Positions 25,996 through 34,602 are shown, counted from the first letter of the stretch. The stretch is DNA of 64,000 nt from Methanobacterium sp. UBA375 (GCA_002495625.1 DAGC01000005.1:62001-126000); one strand, 5' to 3'. The notes: a model not told the origin generated them from the letters alone. A program made the numbers and translations.

Positions 25996-27483
25996 ATGCA
26001 AAGGGTTCATAGACTGAGCAGAAGGGAATTAAAAACTATTCTGCATTTTATAGGTGATGCCTGTTTACTCCTGGCATTAGCTTTATTAATCCCTCTTATC
26101 GTTGCTTTTATCTATAATGAACCCCAGTATTATGTTCCATTTATTTTTTCAGCTCTAATTAGTGGAATTATAGGCTTACTTTTCATAAAAATTTTCAAAA
26201 GAGAGGTTGAATTCAACCTTAAATGTGCCATGATATTTTCCACCATAATATGGCTGATAGCATGTGCTCTAGCGGCGTTACCCTATTTCTTTTCAGGCGA
26301 GTTATCCTACCTCAACGCATATTTTGAAGCCATGTCCGGCTTTACCACAACTGGTTTCAGCATGTATCCTCTTCTAGATGTAGTTTCCCCCACCATCAAC
26401 TTCTACCGCGGATTCACACAGTGGATTGGTGGGTTGGGCATAATATTTCTCCTTCTAGCCCTTTTAAGATCCACAGGTGCCGATGTTTTACGTCTTTACC
26501 TTGCAGAAGGTAGGGAGGAACGTTTAAGGCCAAGCATAAAGCATTCCACCAAGATCATAGTATATATGTATCTCTTTTTCACAGCAATAGCCATAACCCT
26601 CTTCTACGTTGCGGGTATGCCCCTCTTTGATTCAGTATTCCATGCATTCTCAGCTCTATCCACCGGGGGATTTGCCATGCACAACACCAGCCTTTTATTC
26701 TACAATAGCGTTTGGATTGAGATCGCTGCCATGATCATCATGATGATCGGTGCCACGAACTTCGCTCTTCTTTATACGGTGTTTAAGGGTAACTGGAGAG
26801 AATATTTCCAGGATATAGAAACAAAGGTGGCTTATTCTCTAATTGTCCTATCCGTCTTCCTGGTAACTTTATTTTTATATAACAACCAGGTTTATGGAAA
26901 CGATATCCTTTTGAACTTCAGATACGCCCTGTTCCAGATGATATCTGCTATAACCACTACTGGCCTGCAGACAGCCTTCTATCCCGACCTGTTGGCTAAA
27001 TGGATAGGTATCGGTACATTTCTAATTACCATACTCATGATCATCGGTGCGGGTTCCCTTTCTACTGGTGGTGGTATCAAGTGGCTTAGATTGGGTATCC
27101 TTTTAAAGGGAATTACCTGGCAGGTAAAATCGTTTATTTTACCTGGTAAAGCTGTGATGGCTAAAAAAATACACCACGTCACTGATTTGAAAATAACAGA
27201 TGAGATATTAAGGATTACAAGTGCCTTTGTTTTCACTTACTTTGTAATCTACATCGTAAGTGTGATAATCGTTTTAATCTATTATCCTGATATTTCCAGG
27301 GTGATATTTGAAGTGGCATCAGCGCTGAGCAATGTGGGGTTAAGTTCTGGTATCATACTGCCAACTTCACCGGACCCAGTGAAGGTAGTTTTCATGGTGG
27401 ATATGTGGATGGGTAGGCTGGAGATATGGCCCGTCCTGCTTTTATTTACTATTATAATTAACAACGTTGTTGGAAAACGTTAA
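25996..27483 (+). CDS. trkH: TrkH family potassium (or Na+/K+) uptake channel subunit
   Basis: 495 residues with the repeated membrane-pore-membrane pattern of TrkH/KtrB. Pore loops with selectivity glycines are visible: AMSGFTTTGFSMY, HAFSALSTGGFAMHN, MISAITTTGLQTAFY and ASALSNVGLSSGI, followed by a conserved WMGRLEIWPVLLLF end. It forms the membrane channel for potassium uptake and needs a cytoplasmic TrkA/KtrA regulator, which is not in the window. There are about ten membrane helices. No neighbour shares its strand closely. Confidence 0.92.
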   Translation: MQRVHRLSRRELKTILHFIGDACLLLALALLIPLIVAFIYNEPQYYVPFIFSALISGIIGLLFIKIFKREVEFNLKCAMIFSTIIWLIACALAALPYFFSGELSYLNAYFEAMSGFTTTGFSMYPLLDVVSPTINFYRGFTQWIGGLGIIFLLLALLRSTGADVLRLYLAEGREERLRPSIKHSTKIIVYMYLFFTAIAITLFYVAGMPLFDSVFHAFSALSTGGFAMHNTSLLFYNSVWIEIAAMIIMMIGATNFALLYTVFKGNWREYFQDIETKVAYSLIVLSVFLVTLFLYNNQVYGNDILLNFRYALFQMISAITTTGLQTAFYPDLLAKWIGIGTFLITILMIIGAGSLSTGGGIKWLRLGILLKGITWQVKSFILPGKAVMAKKIHHVTDLKITDEILRITSAFVFTYFVIYIVSVIIVLIYYPDISRVIFEVASALSNVGLSSGIILPTSPDPVKVVFMVDMWMGRLEIWPVLLLFTIIINNVVGKR

Positions 27484-27575
27484 AATAGTGTAAATATTAG
27501 GGGTTCTTTTTTTATCAAAGGAATTTAGGTTCATCAAAGAAAAATTTAGATTCCTTTTATTTTTACATAATAAAT

Positions 27576-27584
27576 TTAAATATT
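27576..27584 (+). promoter_or_regulatory. TATA-like box before the 27658 gene
   Basis: TTTAAATAT lies so that transcription would start near 27605-27610, exactly where the first palindromic operator (27607-27621) begins. Repressor binding there would block initiation. Sequence and spacing only. Confidence 0.45.
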
Positions 27585-27600
27585 ATTGTAGACGATGATT

Positions 27601-27623
27601 AGACATACACTTCAAGTGTAAAA
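27601..27623 (+). repeat. 23-bp inverted repeat, left copy
   Basis: This 23-base stretch is found again, reverse-complemented and without mismatch, at 29026-29048. The next base on each side does not match, so the identity is exactly 23 bp. It contains the 15-bp palindrome at 27607-27621. The repeats bracket three unknown genes. No transposase or target duplication was found, so shared regulation is the favoured explanation. Confidence 0.85.
27607..27621. promoter_or_regulatory. Palindromic operator candidate 1
   Basis: TACACTTCAAGTGTA is a perfect 15-bp palindrome around a central C. Its core CACTTnAAGTG recurs at 27627-27641 with centres 20 bp apart, and again at 29029-29043. It overlaps the predicted transcription start of the 27658 gene, the expected place for a repressor site. 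Confidence 0.7.
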
Positions 27624-27626
27624 TAG

Positions 27627-27641
27627 ATCACTTTAAGTGAT
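27627..27641. promoter_or_regulatory. Palindromic operator candidate 2
   Basis: ATCACTTTAAGTGAT is a perfect 15-bp palindrome around a central T, sharing the core CACTTnAAGTG with site 1. The 20-bp centre-to-centre spacing is about two helical turns and would put two dimers on the same DNA face. It ends three bases before the ribosome binding site of the 27658 gene. Confidence 0.7.
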
Positions 27642-27657
27642 ATAAGAGGTGTTTATT

Positions 27658-27900
27658 ATGGCGGCAACCTGTAAATTTTCTGAAGATGAAATGGGCAGAA
27701 AAATATGTTCAATTGAGGATGAAAACGTGGCGGTGGAAATTGTTCTGAAAAAGGACTACTCTGATGTTGAAGAGAAATTCAGGGATATGCACATCCTCCA
27801 GGATATAGAAAAGGCTTTAAATGGCGTTTCTGACACGAAAGAGTTTAAGGAACTGGTGGATAGTTACGGATATTTATCTCCGGATCATATAAGCGAGTAA
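27658..27900 (+). CDS. Small unknown protein under tandem palindromes
   Basis: 80 residues from ATG 27658; AAGAGGTG ends six bases upstream and rules against the GTG at 27649. The protein (MAATCKFSEDEMGRKICSIE...) is acidic, has two cysteines in the first 17 residues, no membrane segment, and a helical second half (VEEKFRDMHILQDIEKALNG). I recognise no family and see no clear helix-turn-helix. Two palindromic operator candidates lie immediately upstream, and a third copy controls the facing operon, so this protein probably works with the two membrane proteins encoded there. Confidence 0.7.
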   Translation: MAATCKFSEDEMGRKICSIEDENVAVEIVLKKDYSDVEEKFRDMHILQDIEKALNGVSDTKEFKELVDSYGYLSPDHISE

Positions 27901-27956
27901 AATTAATTAAAGACGTATCAATCCTATGTAATCTCCATCGATAAATTTGATTCCCC

Positions 27957-28355
27957 CTATTCTTTTTTATTTTTTGATGAAAATAAACTGATTGAGCTAT
28001 CTAAACCATCTTTGCTAGATTCTATTATGTCGATTGCAGAATCCAATTCATCGTCTTTAAATTTTTGATCTTCCTTTAATCTGTGAATTACAAACCCTAT
28101 AATGGATGATATTGCCATGAAGATCAGGATATAAAAAATCAAAGCTAAAATGTAGGGAATGGTGTTTAAATCGTCCAGAGTTATAAATGCCAGGATAAAA
28201 ATTACTAAAAAGGCAAGGCTAAAGCAACTGGCAATTATTAACAACAATTTTTTATCATCGTTATTATCCCTGAAAGCGGAATAAGCTGCTATAGATAAGG
28301 CTGCTCCAGCTAAACTTAAAACCAGAAATTCTGGAATTAAATGATAAATATCCAA
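27957..28355 (-). CDS. Unknown four-helix membrane protein
   Basis: 132 residues. Four hydrophobic segments (FLVLSLAGAALSIAAYSAF, LLLIIASCFSLAFLVIFILAFI, YILALIFYILIFMAISSIIGFVI and part of the second) are followed by a charged C-terminal tail (DDELDSAIDIIESSKDGLDSSI) that is probably cytoplasmic. No family is recognised. It starts nine bases after the stop of the 28365-29015 gene and is surely co-transcribed. The 27658 gene converges on it from the other side, 56 bases away. Confidence 0.65.
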   Translation of the reverse strand: MDIYHLIPEFLVLSLAGAALSIAAYSAFRDNNDDKKLLLIIASCFSLAFLVIFILAFITLDDLNTIPYILALIFYILIFMAISSIIGFVIHRLKEDQKFKDDELDSAIDIIESSKDGLDSSISLFSSKNKKE

Positions 28356-28364
28356 TTTTCACAC

Positions 28365-29015
28365 CTACTTTTCGTAACAATCTTGATTTAAAACTTCTTC
28401 TTTATTTACATAGGTTGCATATTTCAATAATCTCTCGAATGCTTGATCGTAAATCTTCATTAGTTTTGGATTGCACTTTTTAATCCCTACCGATCCACGG
28501 TTTTTATTATGATGGTGAGGTTTTTCTATATACAGATGCTGGTTATGAAAAATCATAAAGTGTTTACTGGGCCTTTCTGGCAAAATTAAATATTCAACAC
28601 TCTCATACTTATCGATCAACGTGTATATTTCAGTTCTATCTTCACAAAATATTTTAGGACCGGTGATTATTTTTAAATGTTCAAATTTATGGTTAACTGC
28701 ATGTTTAACAATTTCTTGGGATTCCTGATTGAACTCACCCATAACTACTTTAAGTTCCAATTCATCAGTTAAAAATCCTTTATTTTTTAATTTTTCCAGG
28801 TCTTCAATTAAATGGAATCTAAACACCCGTTTTTTATATCTCTCATCACTGTGAAAAAGAAAAATTTCATCTCCATACTGCTCATGGCCATGAGGATTAT
28901 GTCTATAAATCACTTTAATTATCATTACAACCATTAAAAATGATGATGCGCTGATCAACGCCAGAATAGTGATGTAGTCAAATTGGATAAGAAAAACCCT
29001 CCCTGAATTCACCAA
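28365..29015 (-). CDS. Membrane-anchored unknown protein, histidine-rich
   Basis: 216 residues. Start uncertain: TTG 29015 or GTG 29012. A GGGAGGG lies just inside the frame, but no in-frame start follows it at a useful distance. One N-terminal membrane helix (YITILALISASSFLMVVMIIKVIY) precedes a soluble domain rich in His, Lys and Glu: HNPHGHEQYGDEIFLFHSDERY, a parallel beta-like LKVVMGEFNQESQEI, LKIITGPKIFCEDRTEIY, and HLYIEKPHHHNKNRGSVG. The middle part has the look of a phospholipase-D-like or Rossmann-type fold, but I can assign no catalytic motif. A palindromic operator lies 14 bases upstream of the TTG. It forms an operon with the four-helix membrane protein. Confidence 0.65.
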   Translation of the reverse strand: MVNSGRVFLIQFDYITILALISASSFLMVVMIIKVIYRHNPHGHEQYGDEIFLFHSDERYKKRVFRFHLIEDLEKLKNKGFLTDELELKVVMGEFNQESQEIVKHAVNHKFEHLKIITGPKIFCEDRTEIYTLIDKYESVEYLILPERPSKHFMIFHNQHLYIEKPHHHNKNRGSVGIKKCNPKLMKIYDQAFERLLKYATYVNKEEVLNQDCYEK

Positions 29016-29025
29016 ACATGAAATT

Positions 29026-29048
29026 TTTTACACTTGAAGTGTATGTCT
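29026..29048 (-). repeat. 23-bp inverted repeat, right copy
   Basis: Exact reverse complement of 27601-27623. It faces the 28365-29015 gene just as the left copy faces the 27658 gene, so the orientation relative to the controlled gene is the same at both ends. Confidence 0.85.
29029..29043. promoter_or_regulatory. Palindromic operator candidate 3
   Basis: TACACTTGAAGTGTA, the complement of site 1. A TATA-like CTATTTAA at 29063-29070 (TTAAATAG on the minus strand) lies about 27 bases upstream, so the palindrome covers the predicted start of the minus-strand operon, matching the geometry at 27576-27621. Confidence 0.7.
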
Positions 29049-29197
29049 TATTGGTGCAACTTCTATTTAACACAACCTTACTATTTAAATCTGTGGAAAG
29101 ACCATGAAATTAAAAAATTTAATCAAAAAAGTATGAAAAATTTCAAAAAGATCTACTTTCTAATTTAAAAGAATGGAAAAAAGATATTAAAAATATC

Positions 29198-30205
29198 TTA
29201 GCCTTCTAAAGCAATAGGGGCCTTATCTTCATTGGATTCGCCGTAGAGAATTTCACCGATCTTCTTGAGTTCATCCATTCCCTTAACCTCGTGGTTTAGG
29301 AGCGGTATTTCAGCGATTACCTGGTTACCGAACTTCTCCTTGATCATCTCCAGACGTTTTTCCTGGATTTCTCTTCTGGCCTGGCAGAACTCACAATCAG
29401 CTTCCTCTGGCTGTATCTGGTTCACGATAACCCCATCGGTGAGCATGTTGTTCTTTTTAAGAGCTTCCATTGCTCTTTCTGATTCGTAGATGGACATCTC
29501 CTCTGGGATGATCACGGTTTTAAAGGATGTTCTCTCTGGATCGGCCATAATACCTCGCGCTTCGCGGATCTGCTTTTTGGTCTCTTCCATATCTTCTAAG
29601 GCGCGGTCTTCCTCTTCTTCATCTCCCATGAAGGGCATGATGTTTTTAAAGGCCTTGGCCATACTGCCCACCTGACGTCGGACCTTAATCATCTTACCCA
29701 CCCAGGAATCCATCATTTCCGGGAAGGAGAGTAATCTTAAGGTGTGGCCGGTGGGTGCGGTGTCGAAGATAACGATATCGTATTCATCGGTGGTCATGTA
29801 CTGCATAAACTTATCGAAGGCAGCTGCTTCATCTATACCAGGAGACATAGAAGCCATATCCATCTGATCCTGCATCATACCCATATCCATACCTCCCATG
29901 CCGGGATTAAGCGCCTGCTGCTCCTTCATCTTGGCCTGGTATTCCTCCATGGCCATATCCGGGTCGATTTCCAGTGCCTCCAGGTTTTCTGCTATGGGCG
30001 TGGGGTTGTAGCCGATGTTTCGCTCAAAAGAGTCGGACAGGGAGTGGGCAGGGTCGGTGGATATGATGAGAGTTTTTTTACCCTTCTTGGCGAACCATAA
30101 GGCTGTGGCTGCTGAGACAGTGGTTTTTCCCACTCCACCTTTACCTCCAATAAAAACGAACGTGGTTTTACCTTTGTTGAACTTAAAAAGATCCTTAAAT
30201 GCCAT
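29198..30205 (-). CDS. Get3/ArsA family tail-anchor targeting ATPase
   Basis: 335 residues. GGKGGVGKTT (residues 20-29) is the deviant Walker A; STDPAHSLSDSF (switch I) and FDTAPTGHTLRLL (switch II) follow. CEFC at residues 271-274 is the zinc-binding CxxC that holds Get3 dimers together, favouring Get3 over an arsenite pump. A methionine-rich insert at residues 102-120 (PGMGGMDMGMMQDQMDMASM) may supply the hydrophobic substrate groove for tail-anchored membrane proteins, by analogy with TRC40 and SRP54. GGAGG precedes the ATG. Alternative: generic ArsA ATPase. Confidence 0.9.
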   Translation of the reverse strand: MAFKDLFKFNKGKTTFVFIGGKGGVGKTTVSAATALWFAKKGKKTLIISTDPAHSLSDSFERNIGYNPTPIAENLEALEIDPDMAMEEYQAKMKEQQALNPGMGGMDMGMMQDQMDMASMSPGIDEAAAFDKFMQYMTTDEYDIVIFDTAPTGHTLRLLSFPEMMDSWVGKMIKVRRQVGSMAKAFKNIMPFMGDEEEEDRALEDMEETKKQIREARGIMADPERTSFKTVIIPEEMSIYESERAMEALKKNNMLTDGVIVNQIQPEEADCEFCQARREIQEKRLEMIKEKFGNQVIAEIPLLNHEVKGMDELKKIGEILYGESNEDKAPIALEG

Positions 30206-30490
30206 TTTCTAATTCCTCCATTTCTGAATTCATTGATTCTTACATAATTTTGATTATTTAAAAACTGAACACAATAAAAAACTTCAAATCAGGTGATTTA
30301 AAAATCCTCCCATCTATAATTTTAAAGTCATATTAAGTAACTAAAAACCTGCTTATAAAATTATGCAGATTACATTAATTAAGCATCAATATTAATATAA
30401 CTATAACTTAACACCACCCACAGCCCGAAATATCAGGGTGAAATGAGCCTTACTTTATAAAATAATTATAAATAACGGAAGGAAACTAAA
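30206..30490. other. 285-base divergent intergenic region between the Get3 and nadE genes
   Basis: Mostly AT-rich. A GC-rich island at about 30411-30450 contains CACCC (30415-30419) and GGGTG (30436-30440), inverted and separated by 16 bases, immediately before a TATA-like ACTTTATAAAAT (30451-30462). This may be an operator or activator site for nadE. GGAAGGA precedes the nadE ATG. No coding frame or RNA gene was seen. Confidence 0.4.
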
Positions 30491-31303
30491 ATGTCCAATG
30501 AAAAAACAATTTTACCCACTATAAATCCTAAAAATAGTGTTGATATTATTTCTAGATTCATTAAAGACAAAATAGAAGAATCTAAATCAGATGGATTGGT
30601 GGTAGGTTTAAGTGGGGGAATAGACTCATCGGTAGTAACGTATATCGCTGCCCAGGCTGTAAACAGGGATAAAATCCTGGGACTGGTAATGCCCAGCGAA
30701 ACCACTGCCACAGAAGATGTGCAGGATGCCCTGTCAATTGCGGAAGTTCTGGGGATAAAAAAGAAGATCATCCCTATTGACCATATACTTGAAGTGTTCA
30801 GTACTTTAACAGTTGATTCAACATCAGATGAGCAGTGTCAACTTGCACAGGCAAATTTAAAGGCCAGAGCAAGGATGATGATCCTCTACTACCATGCCAA
30901 TGCCATGAACCGGCTGGTGCTGGGTACTGGTAATAAAAGCGAATTATTAGTGGGTTATTTCACTAAATATGGGGATGGAGGTGTTGATCTGCTGCCCCTT
31001 GGTGATTTGTATAAGACAGACGTACAGAAAATTGCCATCCATCTCTCTATTCCCATTAATATCCTGAATAAACCTCCGACTGCCGGGTTGTGGCAGGGCC
31101 AAACCGATGAACAGGAGCTGGGAATAAGCTATGGGCTCCTGGACCAGATACTGTATCTGCTGGAGGACGAGAAATTACAGTCTGACCAGGTGGCAGATGA
31201 ATTGGACATAGGTGAAGAAGAGGTTTTAAGGATCATATCGTTGATGAGGGCCGCTGGACACAAGCTGGTCCCACCACCCATACCAAAGATAGGAAGGCCA
31301 TGA
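30491..31303 (+). CDS. nadE: NAD+ synthetase, ammonia-dependent type
   Basis: 270 residues. It makes NAD+ from deamido-NAD+, ATP and ammonia. The ATP-binding PP-loop is SGGIDSS at residues 41-47, followed by LGLVMPSETTATEDVQDA, and GTGNKSELLVGYFTKYGDGG is the substrate-binding loop. There is no glutaminase domain, so ammonia is taken directly. It is followed by cutA with only one base between stop and start, so they are translationally linked. Confidence 0.95.
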   Translation: MSNEKTILPTINPKNSVDIISRFIKDKIEESKSDGLVVGLSGGIDSSVVTYIAAQAVNRDKILGLVMPSETTATEDVQDALSIAEVLGIKKKIIPIDHILEVFSTLTVDSTSDEQCQLAQANLKARARMMILYYHANAMNRLVLGTGNKSELLVGYFTKYGDGGVDLLPLGDLYKTDVQKIAIHLSIPINILNKPPTAGLWQGQTDEQELGISYGLLDQILYLLEDEKLQSDQVADELDIGEEEVLRIISLMRAAGHKLVPPPIPKIGRP

Positions 31304-31304
31304 T

Positions 31305-31616
31305 ATGTACTCTCTGATATATATAACCACATCGGAAGGTTCAGAATCTAAAAAAATAGCTAAGATACTACTTGAAGAAAAACTGGTGGCATGTACCAAT
31401 ATAATTCCCCAGATAAACTCCCTCTACCTCTGGAAAGGTGAAATAGAGGAAGATAATGAATCTGTACTCATAGCCAAGACCAAGAAAGATAAGGTGGACC
31501 AGGTCATAAAGAGGGTGGAAGAGATACACAGCTACGAGACACCATGCATACTCGAACTGGAAGTTAAAAAGGGTTCTGAAGGATACCTGCAGTGGATGGA
31601 AGATGAATTAAATTAA
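31305..31616 (+). CDS. cutA: CutA1 family divalent-ion tolerance protein
   Basis: 103 residues, the usual CutA1 length. Landmarks: IYITTSEGSESKKIAKILLEEKLVACTNI, SLYLWKGEIEEDNE and SYETPCILELEVKKGSEGYLQWM, the last being the conserved trimer-interface strand. CutA1 forms very stable trimers; a link to copper tolerance is known in bacteria but the molecular function is unclear. It begins one base after the nadE stop. Confidence 0.93.
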   Translation: MYSLIYITTSEGSESKKIAKILLEEKLVACTNIIPQINSLYLWKGEIEEDNESVLIAKTKKDKVDQVIKRVEEIHSYETPCILELEVKKGSEGYLQWMEDELN

Positions 31617-31737
31617 AAACGATTTATCAATAATAATGTAAACCTAATTACTCAAATCTATTAATTACTCAAATCTAAATATGAACTTAAATTAACAAAA
31701 CTAGACTATTTACACATCTAATTTTAACGGTGATTAT

Positions 31738-34602
31738 TTGACACAAATTCAGAAAGAGAGAAAATGGCAGGAAGAATGGCAGAAAGCCAAACTCTTCCAC
31801 TCGGACCCGGATGGCAGGGAAAAACTTTTCATAACCGTGGCCTATCCCTACCCCAGCGGAGCAATGCACATCGGCCACGGCCGAACATATACAGTACCAG
31901 ATGTATACGCCAGATTCAAGAGAATGCAGGGATATAACGTACTATTTCCCATGGCCTGGCACGTGACAGGTGCCCCGGTCATCGGGATAGCTAAAAGGAT
32001 AGAAAGACAGGACCCCTGGACCCTGGAAATCTATAAAAACGTCCACAAAGTACCGGAAGAGGAATTACAAAAATTCACAGATCCAGAGTACATAGTTAAA
32101 TATTTCAGCACAGAATACCACGAAGTAATGACCGAGATGGGATACTCCATCGACTGGAGAAGGGAATTTAGAACCACAGACCCCCACTACCAGAAATTCA
32201 TCGAATGGCAGTTCCGCAAGCTTAAAGACAGGGGATTCGTAAGTAAAGGGAAACACCCGGTGAAGTACTGTCCAGAAGATCAGAACCCGGTGGGTGACCA
32301 CGATCTCCTCGAGGGGGAAGGAGTAGCCATAAACGAACTGACCCTGGTGAAATTTAAGATAGACGATGATTACCTGGTAGCAGCCACCTTCCGACCGGAA
32401 ACTCTCTATGGAGCTACTAACTTATGGTTAAACCCGGATGTAGAGTACATCAGGGTAAAAATAGGTGATGAAAACTGGGTCATCAGTAGAAAATCTTATG
32501 ACAACCTCATCCACCAGAAACCTGATGCGGAAATAACCGGTGATGTAAACCCCCGGGAATTAATCGGTAAATATGTAGAGAACCCCTTAACTGATGATGG
32601 GCACATCATCTTACCTGCTTCTTTTGTTGACCCCGGATATGGTACCGGTGTTGTGTATTCAGTACCAGGCCACGCCCCGGCAGACTTCATAGCCCTTCAA
32701 GACCTCAAAGAAAACAGTGAACTCCTGGAAGAATACGGACTTAAAGAACAGGTAGAGAAGATCGAGCCAATCAGCATAGTACAGCTTAAAGGTTTTGGAG
32801 AATTCCCCGCAGAAGAGATGATCCAGAAAATAGGAGTTAAAAACCAGAACGACCCAAAACTGGCCGATGCAACCAACGAACTCTACAAACTGGAACATGC
32901 CAAGGGAGTCATGTATAACATACCCGATTTCAGCGGATTAAAAGTACCCTCCGCCCGGGATGAGATAATAAAGAAACTAATGGAATCGAAGAAGGGAGAC
33001 GTGATGTACGACTTCGCCCAGAGGCCCATCATATGCCGGTGCGGCACGGAGTGTGTGGTGAGGATCCTGGAAGACCAGTGGTTCCTTAAATACTCCGATG
33101 AAACCTGGACAGAACTGGCCCTGGACTGCCTGGACAATATGTCCATAGTTCCTGAAGAAGTACGGGCCAACTTCGAGTACTACCTGGACTGGTTGCATGA
33201 CTGGGCCTGCACCCGTCGATTAGGCCTGGGAACCAGACTCCCCTGGGATAAACAGTGGATAATCGAGCCACTAAGCGACTCCACCATCTACATGGCCTAC
33301 TACGCCATCGCCAAGTATATGAAAGACCTGGATGCGGAGGCGCTGGACGATTCCTTCTTCGACGATGTATTTCTGGATGCAGATAAATATTCCGGTGATA
33401 TCAATCCCGAATTATTCTCCGAAATAAAAAACGAATTCAACTACTGGTATCCCCTAAACTGGAGACTATCAGCTAAGGATCTGGTGGGAAACCACCTATC
33501 ATTCCACATATTCCACCACTCCGCCATATTCCCCCGGGAAAAATGGCCCCAGGGAATCGTGGTCTTTGGTATGGGACTCCTGGAGGGAAACAAGATGTCC
33601 TCCTCCAAGGGTAACGTGATACTCCTCCAGGACGCCATAGAAACCTACGGAGCGGACGTGGTGAGACTGTTTTTAATGTCATCGGCAGAGCCCTGGCAGG
33701 ACTTCGACTGGAGGGAAAACGAGGTAAAAGGCACTAAAAAACGTTTGGAATGGTTTTCAGGGTTTGGTAAACGGGTGGAAGAGATAACAGGAAGCCCGAT
33801 GTCACTCAAATCCTTCGAGTTAAATGATGATATCGAGATGCCCATAAACTCCTGGATTTTAAGCCAGGTGAACATGAGGATAAGAGACGCTACAGAGGCC
33901 TTGGAAGGATTCCAGACCAGAAAAGCACTACAGGAAGCATTGTTCCTCTTTAAAAAGGATATTGACTATTATTTCCGCCGTATAGGTGGGGAAGTAAGTC
34001 CTGAAATTTCAGACGTACTGGTCTACATCTTAGACAACTGGATACGGTTGATGTCACCATTCGTACCCCACACCTGTGAGGAGATGTGGAGTGAAATAGG
34101 AGGTGAAGGATTTGCATCCGAGGCAGAATGGCCCAAATATGACGAGGATTTAATAGATGAGAAGGTTCAGAAAGCAGAAGAGATAGTCCAGGGGCTCAAC
34201 AATGACATAAACGAGATTAAGAAGATTATCGGCGGTAAACCTGAAAAGATCCACATATATGTGGCTCCCGACTGGAAGTGGGATGTACTGGAATTAGCCT
34301 ACCACATCGGGAAGCCCAACGTGGGCCAGATAATGGGCCAATCTATAAAGCTGAACCTGCACGACGATAAGAAGGAATTAGCTGACTACGCTAAGAAGAT
34401 ATCCAAGATGGTGACCAGGATGAATTACGTAGGGAAACTGGATGAATACTCAATTATTGAAAATTCAATCCCATTCTTATCCAAAGAAGCAGGTGCTGAA
34501 GTGATCGTATATAAAGAGCCAACCTATGATCCAGAGAATAAATCAGGTAATGCAACGCCTTATAAGCCAGCTATTTATATGGAAACTGGGCCACAGCCCT
34601 AA
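31738..34602 (+). CDS. leuS: Leucyl-tRNA synthetase, archaeal type
   Basis: 954 residues, TTG start at 31738 with GGTGAT just upstream. Class I motifs: YPYPSGAMHIGHGRTYT (HIGH) and KMSSSKGNV (KMSKS). An editing (CP1) domain lies at roughly residues 190-340 (AATFRPETLYGATNLW, PADFIALQD). A C-terminal anticodon-binding helical domain includes HTCEEMWSEIGGEG. Length and the absence of the bacterial C-terminal arrangement fit archaeal/eukaryotic LeuRS. It charges tRNA-Leu and edits mischarged products. Confidence 0.97.
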   Translation: MTQIQKERKWQEEWQKAKLFHSDPDGREKLFITVAYPYPSGAMHIGHGRTYTVPDVYARFKRMQGYNVLFPMAWHVTGAPVIGIAKRIERQDPWTLEIYKNVHKVPEEELQKFTDPEYIVKYFSTEYHEVMTEMGYSIDWRREFRTTDPHYQKFIEWQFRKLKDRGFVSKGKHPVKYCPEDQNPVGDHDLLEGEGVAINELTLVKFKIDDDYLVAATFRPETLYGATNLWLNPDVEYIRVKIGDENWVISRKSYDNLIHQKPDAEITGDVNPRELIGKYVENPLTDDGHIILPASFVDPGYGTGVVYSVPGHAPADFIALQDLKENSELLEEYGLKEQVEKIEPISIVQLKGFGEFPAEEMIQKIGVKNQNDPKLADATNELYKLEHAKGVMYNIPDFSGLKVPSARDEIIKKLMESKKGDVMYDFAQRPIICRCGTECVVRILEDQWFLKYSDETWTELALDCLDNMSIVPEEVRANFEYYLDWLHDWACTRRLGLGTRLPWDKQWIIEPLSDSTIYMAYYAIAKYMKDLDAEALDDSFFDDVFLDADKYSGDINPELFSEIKNEFNYWYPLNWRLSAKDLVGNHLSFHIFHHSAIFPREKWPQGIVVFGMGLLEGNKMSSSKGNVILLQDAIETYGADVVRLFLMSSAEPWQDFDWRENEVKGTKKRLEWFSGFGKRVEEITGSPMSLKSFELNDDIEMPINSWILSQVNMRIRDATEALEGFQTRKALQEALFLFKKDIDYYFRRIGGEVSPEISDVLVYILDNWIRLMSPFVPHTCEEMWSEIGGEGFASEAEWPKYDEDLIDEKVQKAEEIVQGLNNDINEIKKIIGGKPEKIHIYVAPDWKWDVLELAYHIGKPNVGQIMGQSIKLNLHDDKKELADYAKKISKMVTRMNYVGKLDEYSIIENSIPFLSKEAGAEVIVYKEPTYDPENKSGNATPYKPAIYMETGPQP

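Noticed and set aside
29001..29020. Thirteen-codon frame beginning ATG at about 29019, overlapping the start of the 28365-29015 gene, as a leader peptide
   Set aside because: It is too short to judge, and its GGTGA-like sequence lies inside the frame rather than before it.
27601..29048. The 23-bp inverted repeats as ends of a transposable element
   Set aside because: No transposase-like gene lies inside, no target duplication flanks the repeats, and each repeat is itself a palindrome at a promoter position.
30780..30800. ACTTGAAGTG inside nadE as a fourth copy of the CACTT palindrome
   Set aside because: Only part of the palindrome is present (the first half-site is incomplete) and it lies in coding sequence, so it is probably chance.
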